NCBI RefSeq assembly: GCF_002934065.1
Contig: NZ_CP018049.1
Coordinates: 1,734,501-1,798,500 of the forward strand
Direction: 5' to 3'
Length of the DNA stretch: 64,000 bases
From: Pseudomonas orientalis
Lineage (GTDB): Bacteria; Pseudomonadota; Gammaproteobacteria; Pseudomonadales; Pseudomonadaceae
The position numbers were made by a program, and so were the translations under genes. This document shows, in pieces, positions 43,420-55,332 of this stretch. Every line of letters starts with the position of its first letter. Positions within the stretch are counted from its first letter, which is position 1. The notes beneath the pieces are model-generated. The model was not told the origin of the DNA, made no database searches, and saw only the letters and a list, made by a program, of their open reading frames with translations.

Positions 43420-44915
43420 AATTACTCGCCGCCGCCACGCTGACCGCCTGGTCCCTCACTGTCGGCCTGGCCCAGGCTGCTGGCGTACTGACCATCGGTT
43501 GCCGTGAAGACAGCACCACCTTTGACCCGATCAAAAGCGCGCAGAACCGCGATACCTGGGTATTTGCCAACGTCTACGACACCCTGGTGCGAGTGGATAA
43601 CCTGGGCACCAAGATGGAACCGGGCCTGGCGCAAAGCTGGGAGATTTCCAAGGACGGCCTGACCTACACCTTCACACTGCGCGACGCGAAGTTCTCCGAC
43701 GGCTCGCCGATCACCGCCAGCGACGCAGCGTTCAGCCTGTTGCGCATCCGCGATAACAAGGCGTCGCTGTGGAGCGACCCGTTCAGCCTGATCGACACCG
43801 CCAAGGCCCGCGATGGGAAAACCCTGGTCGTGACCCTGAAAACCCCGGCGGTGGCGTTTCTCTCGCAATTGGCGTCGCCAACGGTGTCGATCCTGTCGGA
43901 AAAAGCCATGACGACAATGGGTGAAGACGCCTACTCGGAAAACCCGGTGACCTCCGGCGCCTTCACCGTGGACGAATGGCGCAAGGGCGACCGCGTGATC
44001 CTGAAGAAGAACCCGAACTTCTGGCAGGCCGGCAACGTCAGCCTGGACGGGGTGGAGTGGGTGTCGGTCACGGACGACAACACACGCATGCGCATGGTGC
44101 AGAACAACGAGCTGGACACGGCGATCTTCGTACCCTTCTCCCGGGTTGAAGAGCTGAAGAAAGACCCGAACGTGGTGATCCATGCCGACCCGTCCACCCG
44201 CGAAGACCACCTGCTGATCAACCACGCCCATGGCCTGCTGGCCAAGCCGGAAGTGCGTGAAGCGCTGGACATGGCCATCGACAAACAATCGCTGGTGAAG
44301 ACCGCCACTTACGGTCAAGGCACCGTGGCGTATTCCTACATTCCGAAAGGCTCGCTTTACCACTACGCCAATAACCTGCAACGCCCGTACGACCCGACCG
44401 CCGCCAAAAAGCTGCTGGCCGATGCGGGCGCCAAGGACCTGAAGCTCAACTACGTGGTCAACGCCGGCAACGAGGCCGACGAGCAGATTGCGGTGATCAT
44501 CAAGGACCAACTGGCCAAAGTCGGCGTCACCGCCAACCTGCAAAAGGTCGACCCGACCCAGAGCTGGCAGATGCTGGTGGACGGTGAGTACGACATTTCC
44601 GTGATGTACTGGACCAACGACATCCTCGACCCGGACCAGAAGACCACCTTCGTACTGGGCCACGACACCAACCAGAACTACATGACCCGTTACAAGAACG
44701 ACAAGGTCAAGGCGCTGGTGGCGCAGGCACGCGTTGAGGCCGACCCGGCCAAGCGTGAGCAGATGTATGTGGAGCTGCAGAAACTGGCGAAGCAGGACGT
44801 GAACTGGATTGATCTGTACTACAGCCCGTACATCAATATCTCACGCAAGAATGTGAGCAACTTCCTGCAGAACCCGTTGGGCCGCTTCACGCTTGAGGAA
44901 GTGGTGAAAAACTGA
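43401..44915 (+). CDS. Peptide ABC transporter substrate-binding protein (SBP family 5)
   Basis: A 504-residue periplasmic binding protein. The signal peptide is about residues 1-26 (ends AQA). Family 5 features: LTIGCREDSTTFDPIKSAQ, MEPGLAQSWEISKDGLTYTFTLRDAKFSDG, and a C-terminal PDQKTTFVLGHDTNQNY-type ligand region. It completes a five-part ABC importer for peptides or peptide-like signal molecules. Unusually, the binding-protein gene is last in the operon. Start uses the ATG at 43401 inside the DppF-like gene. Confidence 0.9.
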   Translation: MQSRHLKLLAAATLTAWSLTVGLAQAAGVLTIGCREDSTTFDPIKSAQNRDTWVFANVYDTLVRVDNLGTKMEPGLAQSWEISKDGLTYTFTLRDAKFSDGSPITASDAAFSLLRIRDNKASLWSDPFSLIDTAKARDGKTLVVTLKTPAVAFLSQLASPTVSILSEKAMTTMGEDAYSENPVTSGAFTVDEWRKGDRVILKKNPNFWQAGNVSLDGVEWVSVTDDNTRMRMVQNNELDTAIFVPFSRVEELKKDPNVVIHADPSTREDHLLINHAHGLLAKPEVREALDMAIDKQSLVKTATYGQGTVAYSYIPKGSLYHYANNLQRPYDPTAAKKLLADAGAKDLKLNYVVNAGNEADEQIAVIIKDQLAKVGVTANLQKVDPTQSWQMLVDGEYDISVMYWTNDILDPDQKTTFVLGHDTNQNYMTRYKNDKVKALVAQARVEADPAKREQMYVELQKLAKQDVNWIDLYYSPYINISRKNVSNFLQNPLGRFTLEEVVKN

Positions 44916-44934
44916 CGAGCGCTGCAATACCAAT

Positions 44935-45022
44935 GTGGGAGGGGGCTTGCCCCCGATAGCGGTATCTCAGCCAACAGATTCATGGGCTGATCCACCGCAA
45001 TCGGGGGCAAGCCCCCTCCCAC
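44935..45022. repeat. REP doublet (GTGGGAGG family)
   Basis: Arms at 44935-44957 and 45000-45022, between the convergent binding-protein and yciK genes. Confidence 0.92.
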
Positions 45023-45047
45023 ATTTTGCTTTAGGTTGTGTCAGGGG

Positions 45048-45788
45048 TTACTGGGCGTCGAACGCCTGCCCATTGATCCCCGCACTGTCCGGCCCCATCA
45101 GGTACAGGTACACCGGCATGATGTCTTCCGGCGCCGGCCGTTCCATCGGGTTTTCCCCTGGGTAGGCCTGGGCTCGCATGCTGGTGCGCGTACCGCCCGG
45201 GTTGATGCTGTTGGCGCGCACGGCGGCGACGTCTTCCAGCTCGTCGGCCAGGGTCTGCATCAAGCCTTCAGTGGCAAACTTCGACACACCGTAAGCGCCC
45301 CAATACGCCCGGCCCTTGCGCCCGACGCTGCTGGAAGTGAACACCACAGACGCATCCGTGGACAGCTTGAGCAGCGGCAGCAGGGTGCTGGTCAGCATGA
45401 ACATCGCGTTGACGTTGACGTGCATCACCCGCATGAAGTGCTCGCCGGACAATTGTTCGAGGGGCGTGCGCGGTCCGATGATCGAGGCGTTGTGCAGCAG
45501 GCCGTCGAGGCGGCCGAATGCCTTTTCGATCATCGCTGCCAGCTCATCGTATTGATGGGGCAGGGCGGTTTCCAGGTTGAACGGGATCACCACCGGTTGC
45601 GGCTGGCCGGCGGCTTCGATTTCGTCATACACCTGGGCCAGGTTAGCCTCGGTCTTGCCCAGCAGCAGCACGGTGGCACCGCGGGCGGCGTAGGTTTTCG
45701 CCGCAGCCGCGCCGATCCCGCGGCCGGCACCGGTGACCAAGATCACCCGGCCTTTGAGCAGTTCTGGAGGGGCAGAATAATCAAACAT
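45048..45788 (-). CDS. yciK: Short-chain dehydrogenase YciK
   Basis: A 246-residue NAD(P)-dependent SDR: cofactor motif TGAGRGIG near residue 20, active-site Ser in TSSSVGRKG and YxxxK in YGVSKFA. N-terminus MFDYSAPPELLKGRVILV fits YciK. Substrate is not established in the family. It is the last gene of the mtaD-ubiG-mupP-yciK group, the same order as in P. aeruginosa, although a REP doublet separates it from mupP. Confidence 0.88.
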   Translation of the reverse strand: MFDYSAPPELLKGRVILVTGAGRGIGAAAAKTYAARGATVLLLGKTEANLAQVYDEIEAAGQPQPVVIPFNLETALPHQYDELAAMIEKAFGRLDGLLHNASIIGPRTPLEQLSGEHFMRVMHVNVNAMFMLTSTLLPLLKLSTDASVVFTSSSVGRKGRAYWGAYGVSKFATEGLMQTLADELEDVAAVRANSINPGGTRTSMRAQAYPGENPMERPAPEDIMPVYLYLMGPDSAGINGQAFDAQ

Positions 45789-45824
45789 ACATAACCTCAC
45801 ATTCGAAAACGCCGAAGATCAACT

Positions 45825-45912
45825 GTGGGAGGGGGCTTGCCCCCGATAGCGGTGGATCAGTCAACAAATGCAGTGACTGACACACTGCAATCGGGAGCAA
45901 GCCCCCTCCCAT
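45825..45912. repeat. REP doublet (GTGGGAGG family), diverged second arm
   Basis: First arm 45825-45847 canonical; second arm 45890-45912 has GGGAGCAAGCCCCC and ends CCCAT instead of CCCAC. It is inserted within the mupP-yciK gene group. Confidence 0.88.
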
Positions 45913-45937
45913 ATTGGATCTTCATCGATCAGTTAAA

Positions 45938-46609
45938 TCAGCAACTGCACACCGCGCTATCCAGCACCTTGCGCAGCTCCAATGGGTGGTCCACCACCAC
46001 ATCCGCCCCCCAGTGACGCGGATTGTCGTCCGGATGGATATAGCCGTAGGTGACCGCCGCCGTACGGGTGCCGGCATCGCGACCGGATTCGATATCACGC
46101 AAATCGTCGCCCACGAACAACACGCTGGCCGGGTCGAGGTCGAGCATCTTGCACGCCAGGATCATCGGCTCCGGGTCGGGTTTGCTGTTCTTTACGTGGT
46201 CCGGACAGATCAGCACGGCCGAGCGCTCGGCCAGGCCCAGTTGCTGCATGATCGGCTCGGCAAAGCGCAGCGGCTTGTTGGTGACCACGCCCCAGATCAG
46301 CCTGGCTTTCTCGATGTCTTCCAGCAGCTCGGCCATACCGTCGAACAATTTGCTGTGCACCGCGCAGTCCTTGAGGTATCGCTCAAGGAATTCCTGGCGC
46401 AGCGCTTCGAAACCTGGCGACTCCGGGTCCATCGAGAAGGTCACGGCGATCATCGCTTTCGCGCCACCGGAGATTTCATCGCGGATGTGCTGCGGATTGA
46501 CCGGCGGCAGGCCACGGTCGGCGCGCATGGCCTGGCAGATGGCGATAAAGTCCGGCGCGGTGTCCAGCAGGGTACCGTCCATGTCGAAGAGAACCGCTCG
46601 CAACTTCAC
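45938..46609 (-). CDS. mupP: N-acetylmuramic acid 6-phosphate phosphatase MupP
   Basis: A 223-residue HAD phosphatase with [24 protein letters not shown], Lys in NSKPDPEPM and [14 protein letters not shown]. The gene is syntenic with P. aeruginosa mupP (between ubiG and yciK), which dephosphorylates MurNAc-6-P in the cell-wall recycling route that bypasses de novo UDP-MurNAc synthesis and affects fosfomycin and beta-lactam response. Older annotations call such genes phosphoglycolate phosphatase. It starts 4 bp after the ubiG stop. Confidence 0.87.
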   Translation of the reverse strand: MKLRAVLFDMDGTLLDTAPDFIAICQAMRADRGLPPVNPQHIRDEISGGAKAMIAVTFSMDPESPGFEALRQEFLERYLKDCAVHSKLFDGMAELLEDIEKARLIWGVVTNKPLRFAEPIMQQLGLAERSAVLICPDHVKNSKPDPEPMILACKMLDLDPASVLFVGDDLRDIESGRDAGTRTAAVTYGYIHPDDNPRHWGADVVVDHPLELRKVLDSAVCSC

Positions 46610-46613
46610 AGGC

Positions 46614-47312
46614 TTACTCCTCGCGCAGGGTCTGGATCATGTAGTTGACGTCAACGTCGTTGGCCAGCTTGTAGTGCTTGGTCAGCGGGTTGTAGGTCAG
46701 GCCGATGATGTCCTTGACGGTCAGCCCGGCCTGGCGGCTCCACGCGCCCAGCTCGGAGGGGCGGATGAATTTCTTGAAGTCATGGGTGCCGCGCGGTAGC
46801 AGCTTCATGATGTATTCGGCGCCGATGATCGCGAACAGATAAGCCTTGGGGTTGCGGTTGATGGTGGAGAAGAACACCTGTCCGCCGGGCTTGACCATGC
46901 GGAAACAGGCGCGGATCACCGAAGACGGGTCCGGCACGTGTTCGAGCATTTCAAGGCAGGTGACCACGTCGAACTGCTCGGGCATTTCCTCGGCCAAGGC
47001 TTCGGCGGTAATCTGGCGGTATTCCACGCTTACGCCGGATTCCAGCTGGTGCAACTGGGCCACGGCCAGCGGTGCCTCGCCCATGTCGATGCCCATGACG
47101 GTGGCGCCGCGCTGGGCCATGGCTTCACTGAGGATGCCACCGCCGCAACCGACGTCCAGCACCTTTTTGCCGGCCAGGTTGACGCGTTCGTCAATCCAGT
47201 TGACCCGCAGTGGGTTGATGTCATGCAGCGGCTTGAACTCGCTCTCACGGTCCCACCAGCGGTGGGCCAGGGCTTCGAATTTGGCGATTTCGGCGTGGTC
47301 GACGTTGCTCAT
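46614..47312 (-). CDS. ubiG: Ubiquinone biosynthesis O-methyltransferase UbiG
   Basis: A 232-residue SAM methyltransferase that carries out both O-methylations in ubiquinone synthesis. N-terminal [24 protein letters not shown] motif [16 protein letters not shown], and [12 protein letters not shown] are UbiG hallmarks. It lies 29 bp after mtaD and 4 bp before mupP, so it is co-transcribed. Confidence 0.95.
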   Translation of the reverse strand: MSNVDHAEIAKFEALAHRWWDRESEFKPLHDINPLRVNWIDERVNLAGKKVLDVGCGGGILSEAMAQRGATVMGIDMGEAPLAVAQLHQLESGVSVEYRQITAEALAEEMPEQFDVVTCLEMLEHVPDPSSVIRACFRMVKPGGQVFFSTINRNPKAYLFAIIGAEYIMKLLPRGTHDFKKFIRPSELGAWSRQAGLTVKDIIGLTYNPLTKHYKLANDVDVNYMIQTLREE

Positions 47313-47341
47313 GGTGAATCCTCTGAATCTGATAAATCGGT

Positions 47342-48673
47342 TTATTCGCTGTGCCCGCTGATGCGTTGGCCCCAGGCAATGGCCGTGGCGGTCAGCTGTG
47401 CTTCATCCATGCGGGTCAATCGTCGGTCGTCGAGCAACTGCTTGCCGGCGACCCAAAGGTGTTTCACGCAATCGCGACCGGTGGCATAGATAAGCTGTGA
47501 GACCGGATCGTAGATCGGTTGTTGCGCCAGCCCCGAAAGATCGAAGGCGACGATATCCGCAGCCTTGCCGACTTCCAGCGAGCCGACCTGGCTGTCCAGG
47601 CCCATGGCTCGCGCACCATTGAGGGTTGCCATGCGCAACGCGCGATGGGCGTCCAGCGCGGTGGCCGACCCTGCTACGGCCTTGGCCAGCATGGCGGCGG
47701 TGCGGGTTTCGCCCAACAGATCGAGGTCGTTGTTGCTGGCGGCGCCGTCAGTGCCTATAGCCACATTGACGCCAGCCTGCCACAGGCGTTCAACCGGGCA
47801 GAAGCCGCTGGCCAGTTTCAGGTTCGATTCCGGGCAATGGATGACGCTGGTGTTGCTTTCTACCAGCAAAGCCAGGTCCTCCTCGCTGATTTGGGTCATG
47901 TGAACGGCCTGGAAGCGCGGGCCCAGCAGGCCAAGGCGAGCCAGGCGGGCCAGTGGCCGCTCGCCCGTCTGTTCCACCGCCTGCTGCACTTCGAAGGCGG
48001 TTTCGTGCACGTGCATATGGATTGCGGCGTCCAGCTCTTCAGCGATGATCCGGATCTTTTCCAGGTTCTCATCGTTGACGGTATACGGCGCGTGGGGGCC
48101 GAACGTGATCTTGATGCGTGGATGATGCTTGAGGTCGCCGAACAGCTCGATGCCCTGGCGAATCGCCTCATCGGCGTTGCTGGCGCCCGGGATCGGGAAG
48201 TCCAGGATCGGAATGGCGATCTGCGCGCGCATGCCGCTGTTGTGCACGCAATCGCTGGCGACCTTGGGGTAGAAATACATATCGGAGAAGCAGGTGATGC
48301 CGCCCTTGAGCTGCTCGGCGATGGCCAGATCGGTGCCATCGCGCACGAAGGCTTCATCGACCCACTTGGCCTCGGCAGGCCAGATGTGTTTTTCCAGCCA
48401 GGTCATCAATGGCAGGTCATCGGCCAGGCCGCGAAACAGGCTCATCGCCGCATGCCCGTGGGCGTTGATCAGGCCGGGGCTGAGCAGCATGCCCGGCAGT
48501 TCGCGCACTTCGCTCGCCTCAAGCTTCAATGCCGCCGCCCGCGGCCCGATAAACACGATGCAACCGTCGCGGATACCCAGGCCATGCTCCTTGAGCACTA
48601 CGCCGGCGGGTTCGACGGGTACCAGCCAGGTCGGCAGCAGTAATAAGTCGAGCGGGGCGGCAGTGGGCGTCAT
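47342..48673 (-). CDS. mtaD: 5'-methylthioadenosine/S-adenosylhomocysteine deaminase (TRZ/ATZ family)
   Basis: A 443-residue amidohydrolase. Metal-binding residues are present in [13 protein letters not shown] (HxH), [10 protein letters not shown], the His of [13 protein letters not shown] region and [13 protein letters not shown]. It deaminates MTA/SAH to the inosine derivative, the entry to methionine salvage in pseudomonads, and is divergent from mtnA, which acts later in the route. First gene of the ubiG-mupP-yciK operon. Confidence 0.9.
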   Translation of the reverse strand: MTPTAAPLDLLLLPTWLVPVEPAGVVLKEHGLGIRDGCIVFIGPRAAALKLEASEVRELPGMLLSPGLINAHGHAAMSLFRGLADDLPLMTWLEKHIWPAEAKWVDEAFVRDGTDLAIAEQLKGGITCFSDMYFYPKVASDCVHNSGMRAQIAIPILDFPIPGASNADEAIRQGIELFGDLKHHPRIKITFGPHAPYTVNDENLEKIRIIAEELDAAIHMHVHETAFEVQQAVEQTGERPLARLARLGLLGPRFQAVHMTQISEEDLALLVESNTSVIHCPESNLKLASGFCPVERLWQAGVNVAIGTDGAASNNDLDLLGETRTAAMLAKAVAGSATALDAHRALRMATLNGARAMGLDSQVGSLEVGKAADIVAFDLSGLAQQPIYDPVSQLIYATGRDCVKHLWVAGKQLLDDRRLTRMDEAQLTATAIAWGQRISGHSE

Positions 48674-48782
48674 CGCAGGCTTCTTCCTGGGCAGCTATAA
48701 AAGAAGGGCGAAGTATACCCGAGCGCCCCGGCTGGCGGATCGCTATAATCGGCGGCTTTTGTTCATGAGTACGGGGTAAGGG

Positions 48783-49853
48783 ATGCGCGACCGACTGTTG
48801 GCGGCGGAGAAGGTGAAGGCCATCGAATGGCGTGATGGCGTGCTGCACCTGCTCGATCAGCGCGCGCTGCCGGCCCGGGAAAGCTGGGTGGCGTGCTCGA
48901 CCGTCGACGAGGTGGTCGCCGCCATTCGCGCAAGGGTGGTGCGCGGCGCGTCGGCCATCGGGATCAGTGCGGCCTACGGCTTGGTGCTGGCTGCGCGCCA
49001 GCGCCTTGCTGAAGGCGGCGACTGGCAGGCGGCATGGGAAGAAGACTACGCGTTGCTGGCCGATACCCGGCCCACCGCATCCAACCTGTTCTGGGCGTTG
49101 AAGTGCATGCGCGACCGCCTCGACCGTCTCAAGCCGCACGCCGACCCGTTGGCGGTGCTGGAAGCCGAAGCCATTGCGATTCATGAAAGCGACCGCGAAG
49201 CCAACGTGGTCATGGCGCAGTTGGGCCTCGAGCGCATTCGCAAACATCAAGGCAACGCCCAGGCGATCCTGACCCATGGCAACGCCGGCGCTCTGGCCAC
49301 CGGCGGTGTCGGCACGGCCCTTGGGGTGATTCACGCGGCGTTCCTGGAAGGCCTGGTCGAGCAGGTTTATGCCAATGAAACCCGTCCGTGGCTGCAAGGC
49401 TCGCGATTGACCGCCTGGGAGCTGGCCGGCGCCGGGATTCCGGTCATGGTGAATGCCGACTCCGCCGGGGCGCATATCCTCAAGACCAAGGGTGTCACCT
49501 GGGTTGTAGTCGGCGCGGACTGCATCGCAGCCAATGGTGATGTGATCAGCACGATCGGCACCTATCAACTGGCCGTTTGCGCCATGCACCATGGCGTACG
49601 CTTCATGGTGGTGGCACCGAGTTCGACCCTCGATCTGATGATGGCTACCGGCGATGATGTGACCCTGGAAGAGCGTGATGTCGGTGAGTTGCTGGAGGTG
49701 AATGGCCAGCGGTTGGAGGCGCAGGCATTTAATCCGGCGTTCGATGTGACGCCGGCGGATCTGATTGATGTGATCGTGACCGAAAAAGGTGTGGTGGAGC
49801 GGCCGGATACCGCCAAGCTGGCCAGGTTGATGTGCCGTAAGCGGCTGCATTGA
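48783..49853 (+). CDS. mtnA: MtnA-family methylthioribose-1-phosphate isomerase homologue, catalytic Cys replaced
   Basis: A 356-residue protein of the MtnA/eIF2B-like family, which isomerises methylthioribose-1-phosphate in methionine salvage. N- and C-termini ([22 protein letters not shown]) are as in Pseudomonas MtnA. Several normally invariant positions differ: the catalytic Cys of LTHCN reads LTHGN (G166), RGAPAIG reads RGASAIG (S57), GADR reads GADC (C247), and NKIGT reads STIGT (256-257), while the active-site Asp is kept (D246). The frame is intact. It may be inactive, or altered in function. Divergent from mtaD. Confidence 0.83.
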   Translation: MRDRLLAAEKVKAIEWRDGVLHLLDQRALPARESWVACSTVDEVVAAIRARVVRGASAIGISAAYGLVLAARQRLAEGGDWQAAWEEDYALLADTRPTASNLFWALKCMRDRLDRLKPHADPLAVLEAEAIAIHESDREANVVMAQLGLERIRKHQGNAQAILTHGNAGALATGGVGTALGVIHAAFLEGLVEQVYANETRPWLQGSRLTAWELAGAGIPVMVNADSAGAHILKTKGVTWVVVGADCIAANGDVISTIGTYQLAVCAMHHGVRFMVVAPSSTLDLMMATGDDVTLEERDVGELLEVNGQRLEAQAFNPAFDVTPADLIDVIVTEKGVVERPDTAKLARLMCRKRLH

Positions 49854-50277
49854 GGGCTGTGGTGTCTGTGAAATAGCTATCGGGGGCAAGCCCCCTCCCA
49901 CACTTGGATTGTGAACACGGTCAACATGTGGGAGGGGGCTTGCCCCCGATTGGCCCTCAAAGTCAATAAAAGTCCCGGATCCAGCCTCAAAAAACAGCAC
50001 CACCCCACCTCTGAGCCTCTCTCGTCCCCCTCAAGCCTGTCATTCATCAAATTACTATCCTCCATGCGCATCAGGGGGATAGGTGCGTGGCGGCGATTGT
50101 GATAACATCCGGCGGTTTCCAGGGCTGCCCCGAGGGGTGGTCCATAACGTGCAGATCCGTGTCATAACTCGTTGATTTGTCGTAAGTCGTTGTCAGGCAC
50201 CGTGCCGGCAGCGGCGAGCTTTGTTCGTCCCGAATGGATGTAACGAAGTTTCACCCGAAAAAGGAATCAGGCTTCTC
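49854..50277. other. Intergenic region upstream of gyrA
   Basis: 424 bp with no supported gene. The left part holds the REP doublet at 49879-49950. The right part is the gyrA promoter and leader; no clear operator or riboswitch was recognised. Confidence 0.55.
49879..49950. repeat. REP doublet (GTGGGAGG family), inverted order, short spacer
   Basis: Arms at 49879-49901 (ATCGGGGG...) and 49928-49950 (GTGGGAGG...), with only 26 bp between them and reversed order, as at 3753-3836. Confidence 0.9.
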
Positions 50278-52932
<2,655 letters not shown>

Positions 52933-52942
52933 GCGGACACAC

Positions 52943-52976
52943 AGGGGGCGGATGAAGATTCGCCCCCTTGTTGTTT
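52943..52976 (+). terminator. Intrinsic terminator after gyrA
   Basis: AGGGGGCG pairs with CGCCCCCT around GATGAAGATT and is followed by TGTTGTTT. Confidence 0.7.
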
Positions 52977-53004
52977 GTCCCCTTTGAAATATAACGCCGC
53001 CCCC

Positions 53005-53102
53005 TGTAGGAGCTAGCTTGCTCGCGAAAATCGCCAACGATGACGCGGGCTGCCTGATACGCCCTTGCGCTATCGGGTTTTTCGCGAGCAAGCTCGCCCC
53101 AG
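53005..53102. repeat. REP doublet (GTAGGAGC family)
   Basis: TGTAGGAGCTAGCTTGCTCG at 53005 and an inverted partner TTCGCGAGCAAGCTCGCCCC at 53081-53100. It lies between gyrA and serC, whose reading frame is open through it. Confidence 0.83.
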
Positions 53103-53143
53103 CAGTGTTTGATTTCAGTCCCACCAGATCAGAGAGATTGGAT

Positions 53144-54229
53144 GTGAGCAAGAGAGCCTATAACTTCTGTGCCGGTCCCGCGGCGCTTCCTGAAGCAGTC
53201 CTGCAGCGCGCGCAGGCTGAACTCCTCGACTGGCATGGAAAAGGCCTCTCCGTGATGGAAATGAGCCATCGCAGCGATGAGTTCGTGTCCATCGCCACCA
53301 AGGCCGAGCAGGATCTGCGCGACTTGCTGGACATCCCCTCCCACTACAAAGTGCTGTTCCTGCAGGGCGGCGCGAGCCAGCAGTTCGCCCAGATCCCGCT
53401 GAACCTGCTGCCCGAAGGCGGCACGGCCGACTATATCGACACCGGTATCTGGGGTCAGAAGGCCATTGAAGAAGCCTCCCGCTACGGTCATGTCAATGTG
53501 GCAGGCACCGCCAAGCCTTATGACTACTTCGCCATTCCTGGTCAGAACGAATGGAATCTGTCCAAGGATGCGGCCTACGTGCACTACGTCGCCAATGAAA
53601 CCATCGGCGGCCTGCAATTCGACTGGGTGCCGCAAGTGGGCGATGTCCCACTGGTGTGCGACATGTCCTCGGACATCCTCTCGCGCCCCATCGATGTGTC
53701 CAAGTACGGCATGATCTACGCCGGTGCGCAGAAAAACATCGGCCCGAGCGGCATCCTGGTCAATATCATCCGCGAAGACCTGCTCGGCCGCGCGCGCTCG
53801 GTGTGCCCGACCATGCTCAACTACAAGGTCGCGGCCGATAATGGCTCGATGTACAACACCCCGCCGGCATTCGCCTGGTACCTGTCCGGCCTGGTGTTCG
53901 AATGGCTCAAGGAGCAGGGCGGCGTGGCTGCCATGGGCAAGCTCAACGAAGTGAAGAAGCGCACCTTGTACGACTTCATCGACGCCAGCGGCCTGTACAG
54001 CAACCCGATCAACCTCGCCAATCGCTCATGGATGAACGTGCCATTCCGCCTGGCTGACGACCGCCTGGACAAGCCGTTCCTGGCCGGTGCCGACGAGCGC
54101 GGCCTGCTGAACCTCAAGGGTCACCGTTCGGTCGGTGGCATGCGCGCCTCCATCTACAACGCCGTCGACATCCACGCCATCAACGCGCTGGTTGCCTACA
54201 TGGCAGAGTTCGAAAAGGAACACGGCTAA
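53144..54229 (+). CDS. serC: Phosphoserine/phosphohydroxythreonine aminotransferase
   Basis: PLP enzyme of serine and pyridoxal phosphate synthesis. From the GTG at 53144 the 361-residue protein begins MSKRAYNFCAGPAALPEAVL as in homologues. The PLP lysine is in YAGAQKNIGPSG. An ATG two bases earlier hits an immediate stop, so GTG is the start, with AGAGAG upstream. The stop overlaps the pheA start by one base. First gene of the serC-pheA-hisC-tyrA/aroA-cmk-rpsA cluster. Confidence 0.95.
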   Translation: MSKRAYNFCAGPAALPEAVLQRAQAELLDWHGKGLSVMEMSHRSDEFVSIATKAEQDLRDLLDIPSHYKVLFLQGGASQQFAQIPLNLLPEGGTADYIDTGIWGQKAIEEASRYGHVNVAGTAKPYDYFAIPGQNEWNLSKDAAYVHYVANETIGGLQFDWVPQVGDVPLVCDMSSDILSRPIDVSKYGMIYAGAQKNIGPSGILVNIIREDLLGRARSVCPTMLNYKVAADNGSMYNTPPAFAWYLSGLVFEWLKEQGGVAAMGKLNEVKKRTLYDFIDASGLYSNPINLANRSWMNVPFRLADDRLDKPFLAGADERGLLNLKGHRSVGGMRASIYNAVDIHAINALVAYMAEFEKEHG

Positions 54230-55323
54230 TGTCTGAGCAAGAACTCAAGGCCCTGCGGGTACGCATCGACAGCCTGGACGAGAAAGTCCTCGAGCTGATC
54301 AGCGAGCGCGCACGCTGCGCCCAGGAAGTGGCCCGGGTGAAAATGGCGTCCCTGGCGGAAGGCGAGGTGCCGGTGTTCTACCGGCCCGAGCGCGAGGCTC
54401 AGGTGCTCAAGCGCGTGATGGAGCGCAACAAGGGGCCGCTGGGCAACGAAGAGATGGCGCGGTTGTTCCGTGAAATCATGTCCTCGTGCCTGGCGCTGGA
54501 GCAGCCGCTGAAAGTGGCGTACCTCGGCCCGGAAGGCACCTTCACCCAAGCGGCGGCCATGAAACATTTCGGCCATGCCGTGATCAGCAAGCCAATGGCG
54601 GCGATCGACGAAGTGTTCCGCGAAGTGGCGGCCGGTGCGGTGAATTTTGGCGTGGTGCCGGTGGAAAACTCCACCGAAGGCGCGGTCAACCACACGCTGG
54701 ACAGCTTCCTGGAACACGACATGGTGATCTGTGGCGAGGTCGAGCTGCGCATCCACCACCACCTGCTGGTGGGCGAAAACACCAAGACCGACAGCATCAG
54801 CCGTATCTATTCCCACGCCCAGTCCCTGGCTCAGTGCCGCAAGTGGCTGGACGCCCATTACCCGAACGTCGAGCGCGTGGCGGTCTCCAGCAATGCCGAG
54901 GCGGCCAAGCGGGTCAAGGGCGAGTGGAACTCGGCGGCGATTGCCGGCGATATGGCGGCTGGCCTGTACGGGCTCACGCGCCTGGCCGAGAAAATCGAGG
55001 ACCGTCCGGACAACTCCACGCGCTTCCTGATGATCGGCAGCCAGGAAGTGCCGCCCACCGGCGACGACAAGACCTCCATCATCGTCTCCATGAGCAACAA
55101 GCCCGGTGCGCTGCATGAGCTGCTGGTGCCGTTCCACGACAACGGGATTGACCTGACGCGCATCGAGACGCGTCCTTCGCGCAGCGGTAAATGGACCTAC
55201 GTGTTCTTTATCGACTTCATCGGGCATCACCGTGACCCACTGGTCAAAGGTGTACTGGAGAAAATCAGCCAGGAGGCCGTGGCACTCAAGGTGCTGGGCT
55301 CTTACCCGAAAGCGGTTTTGTGA
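54229..55323 (+). CDS. pheA: Bifunctional chorismate mutase/prephenate dehydratase
   Basis: P-protein of phenylalanine synthesis, 364 residues. N-terminal AroQ chorismate mutase domain (about 1-90, LRVRIDSLDEKVLELISERARCA in two parts), prephenate dehydratase domain (about 95-275: VAYLGPEGTFTQAAAMKHFG, and NSTRFLMIG with the catalytic Thr), and an ACT regulatory domain (about 285-364: NKPGALHELLVPFHDNGIDL, RIETRPSR) for phenylalanine feedback. ATG shares a base with the serC stop. Confidence 0.96.
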   Translation: MSEQELKALRVRIDSLDEKVLELISERARCAQEVARVKMASLAEGEVPVFYRPEREAQVLKRVMERNKGPLGNEEMARLFREIMSSCLALEQPLKVAYLGPEGTFTQAAAMKHFGHAVISKPMAAIDEVFREVAAGAVNFGVVPVENSTEGAVNHTLDSFLEHDMVICGEVELRIHHHLLVGENTKTDSISRIYSHAQSLAQCRKWLDAHYPNVERVAVSSNAEAAKRVKGEWNSAAIAGDMAAGLYGLTRLAEKIEDRPDNSTRFLMIGSQEVPPTGDDKTSIIVSMSNKPGALHELLVPFHDNGIDLTRIETRPSRSGKWTYVFFIDFIGHHRDPLVKGVLEKISQEAVALKVLGSYPKAVL

Positions 55324-55332
55324 GGCTTTGAC

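Noticed and set aside
3753..49950. CRISPR-like repetition of GTGGGAGGGGGCTTGCCCC
   Set aside because: The copies are dispersed, palindromic and paired, not a direct-repeat array with unique spacers; they are REP elements.
53018..53143. N-terminal extension of SerC
   Set aside because: It is also a REP translation ([12 protein letters not shown] sequence); homologues start at MSKRAYNFCAGP.
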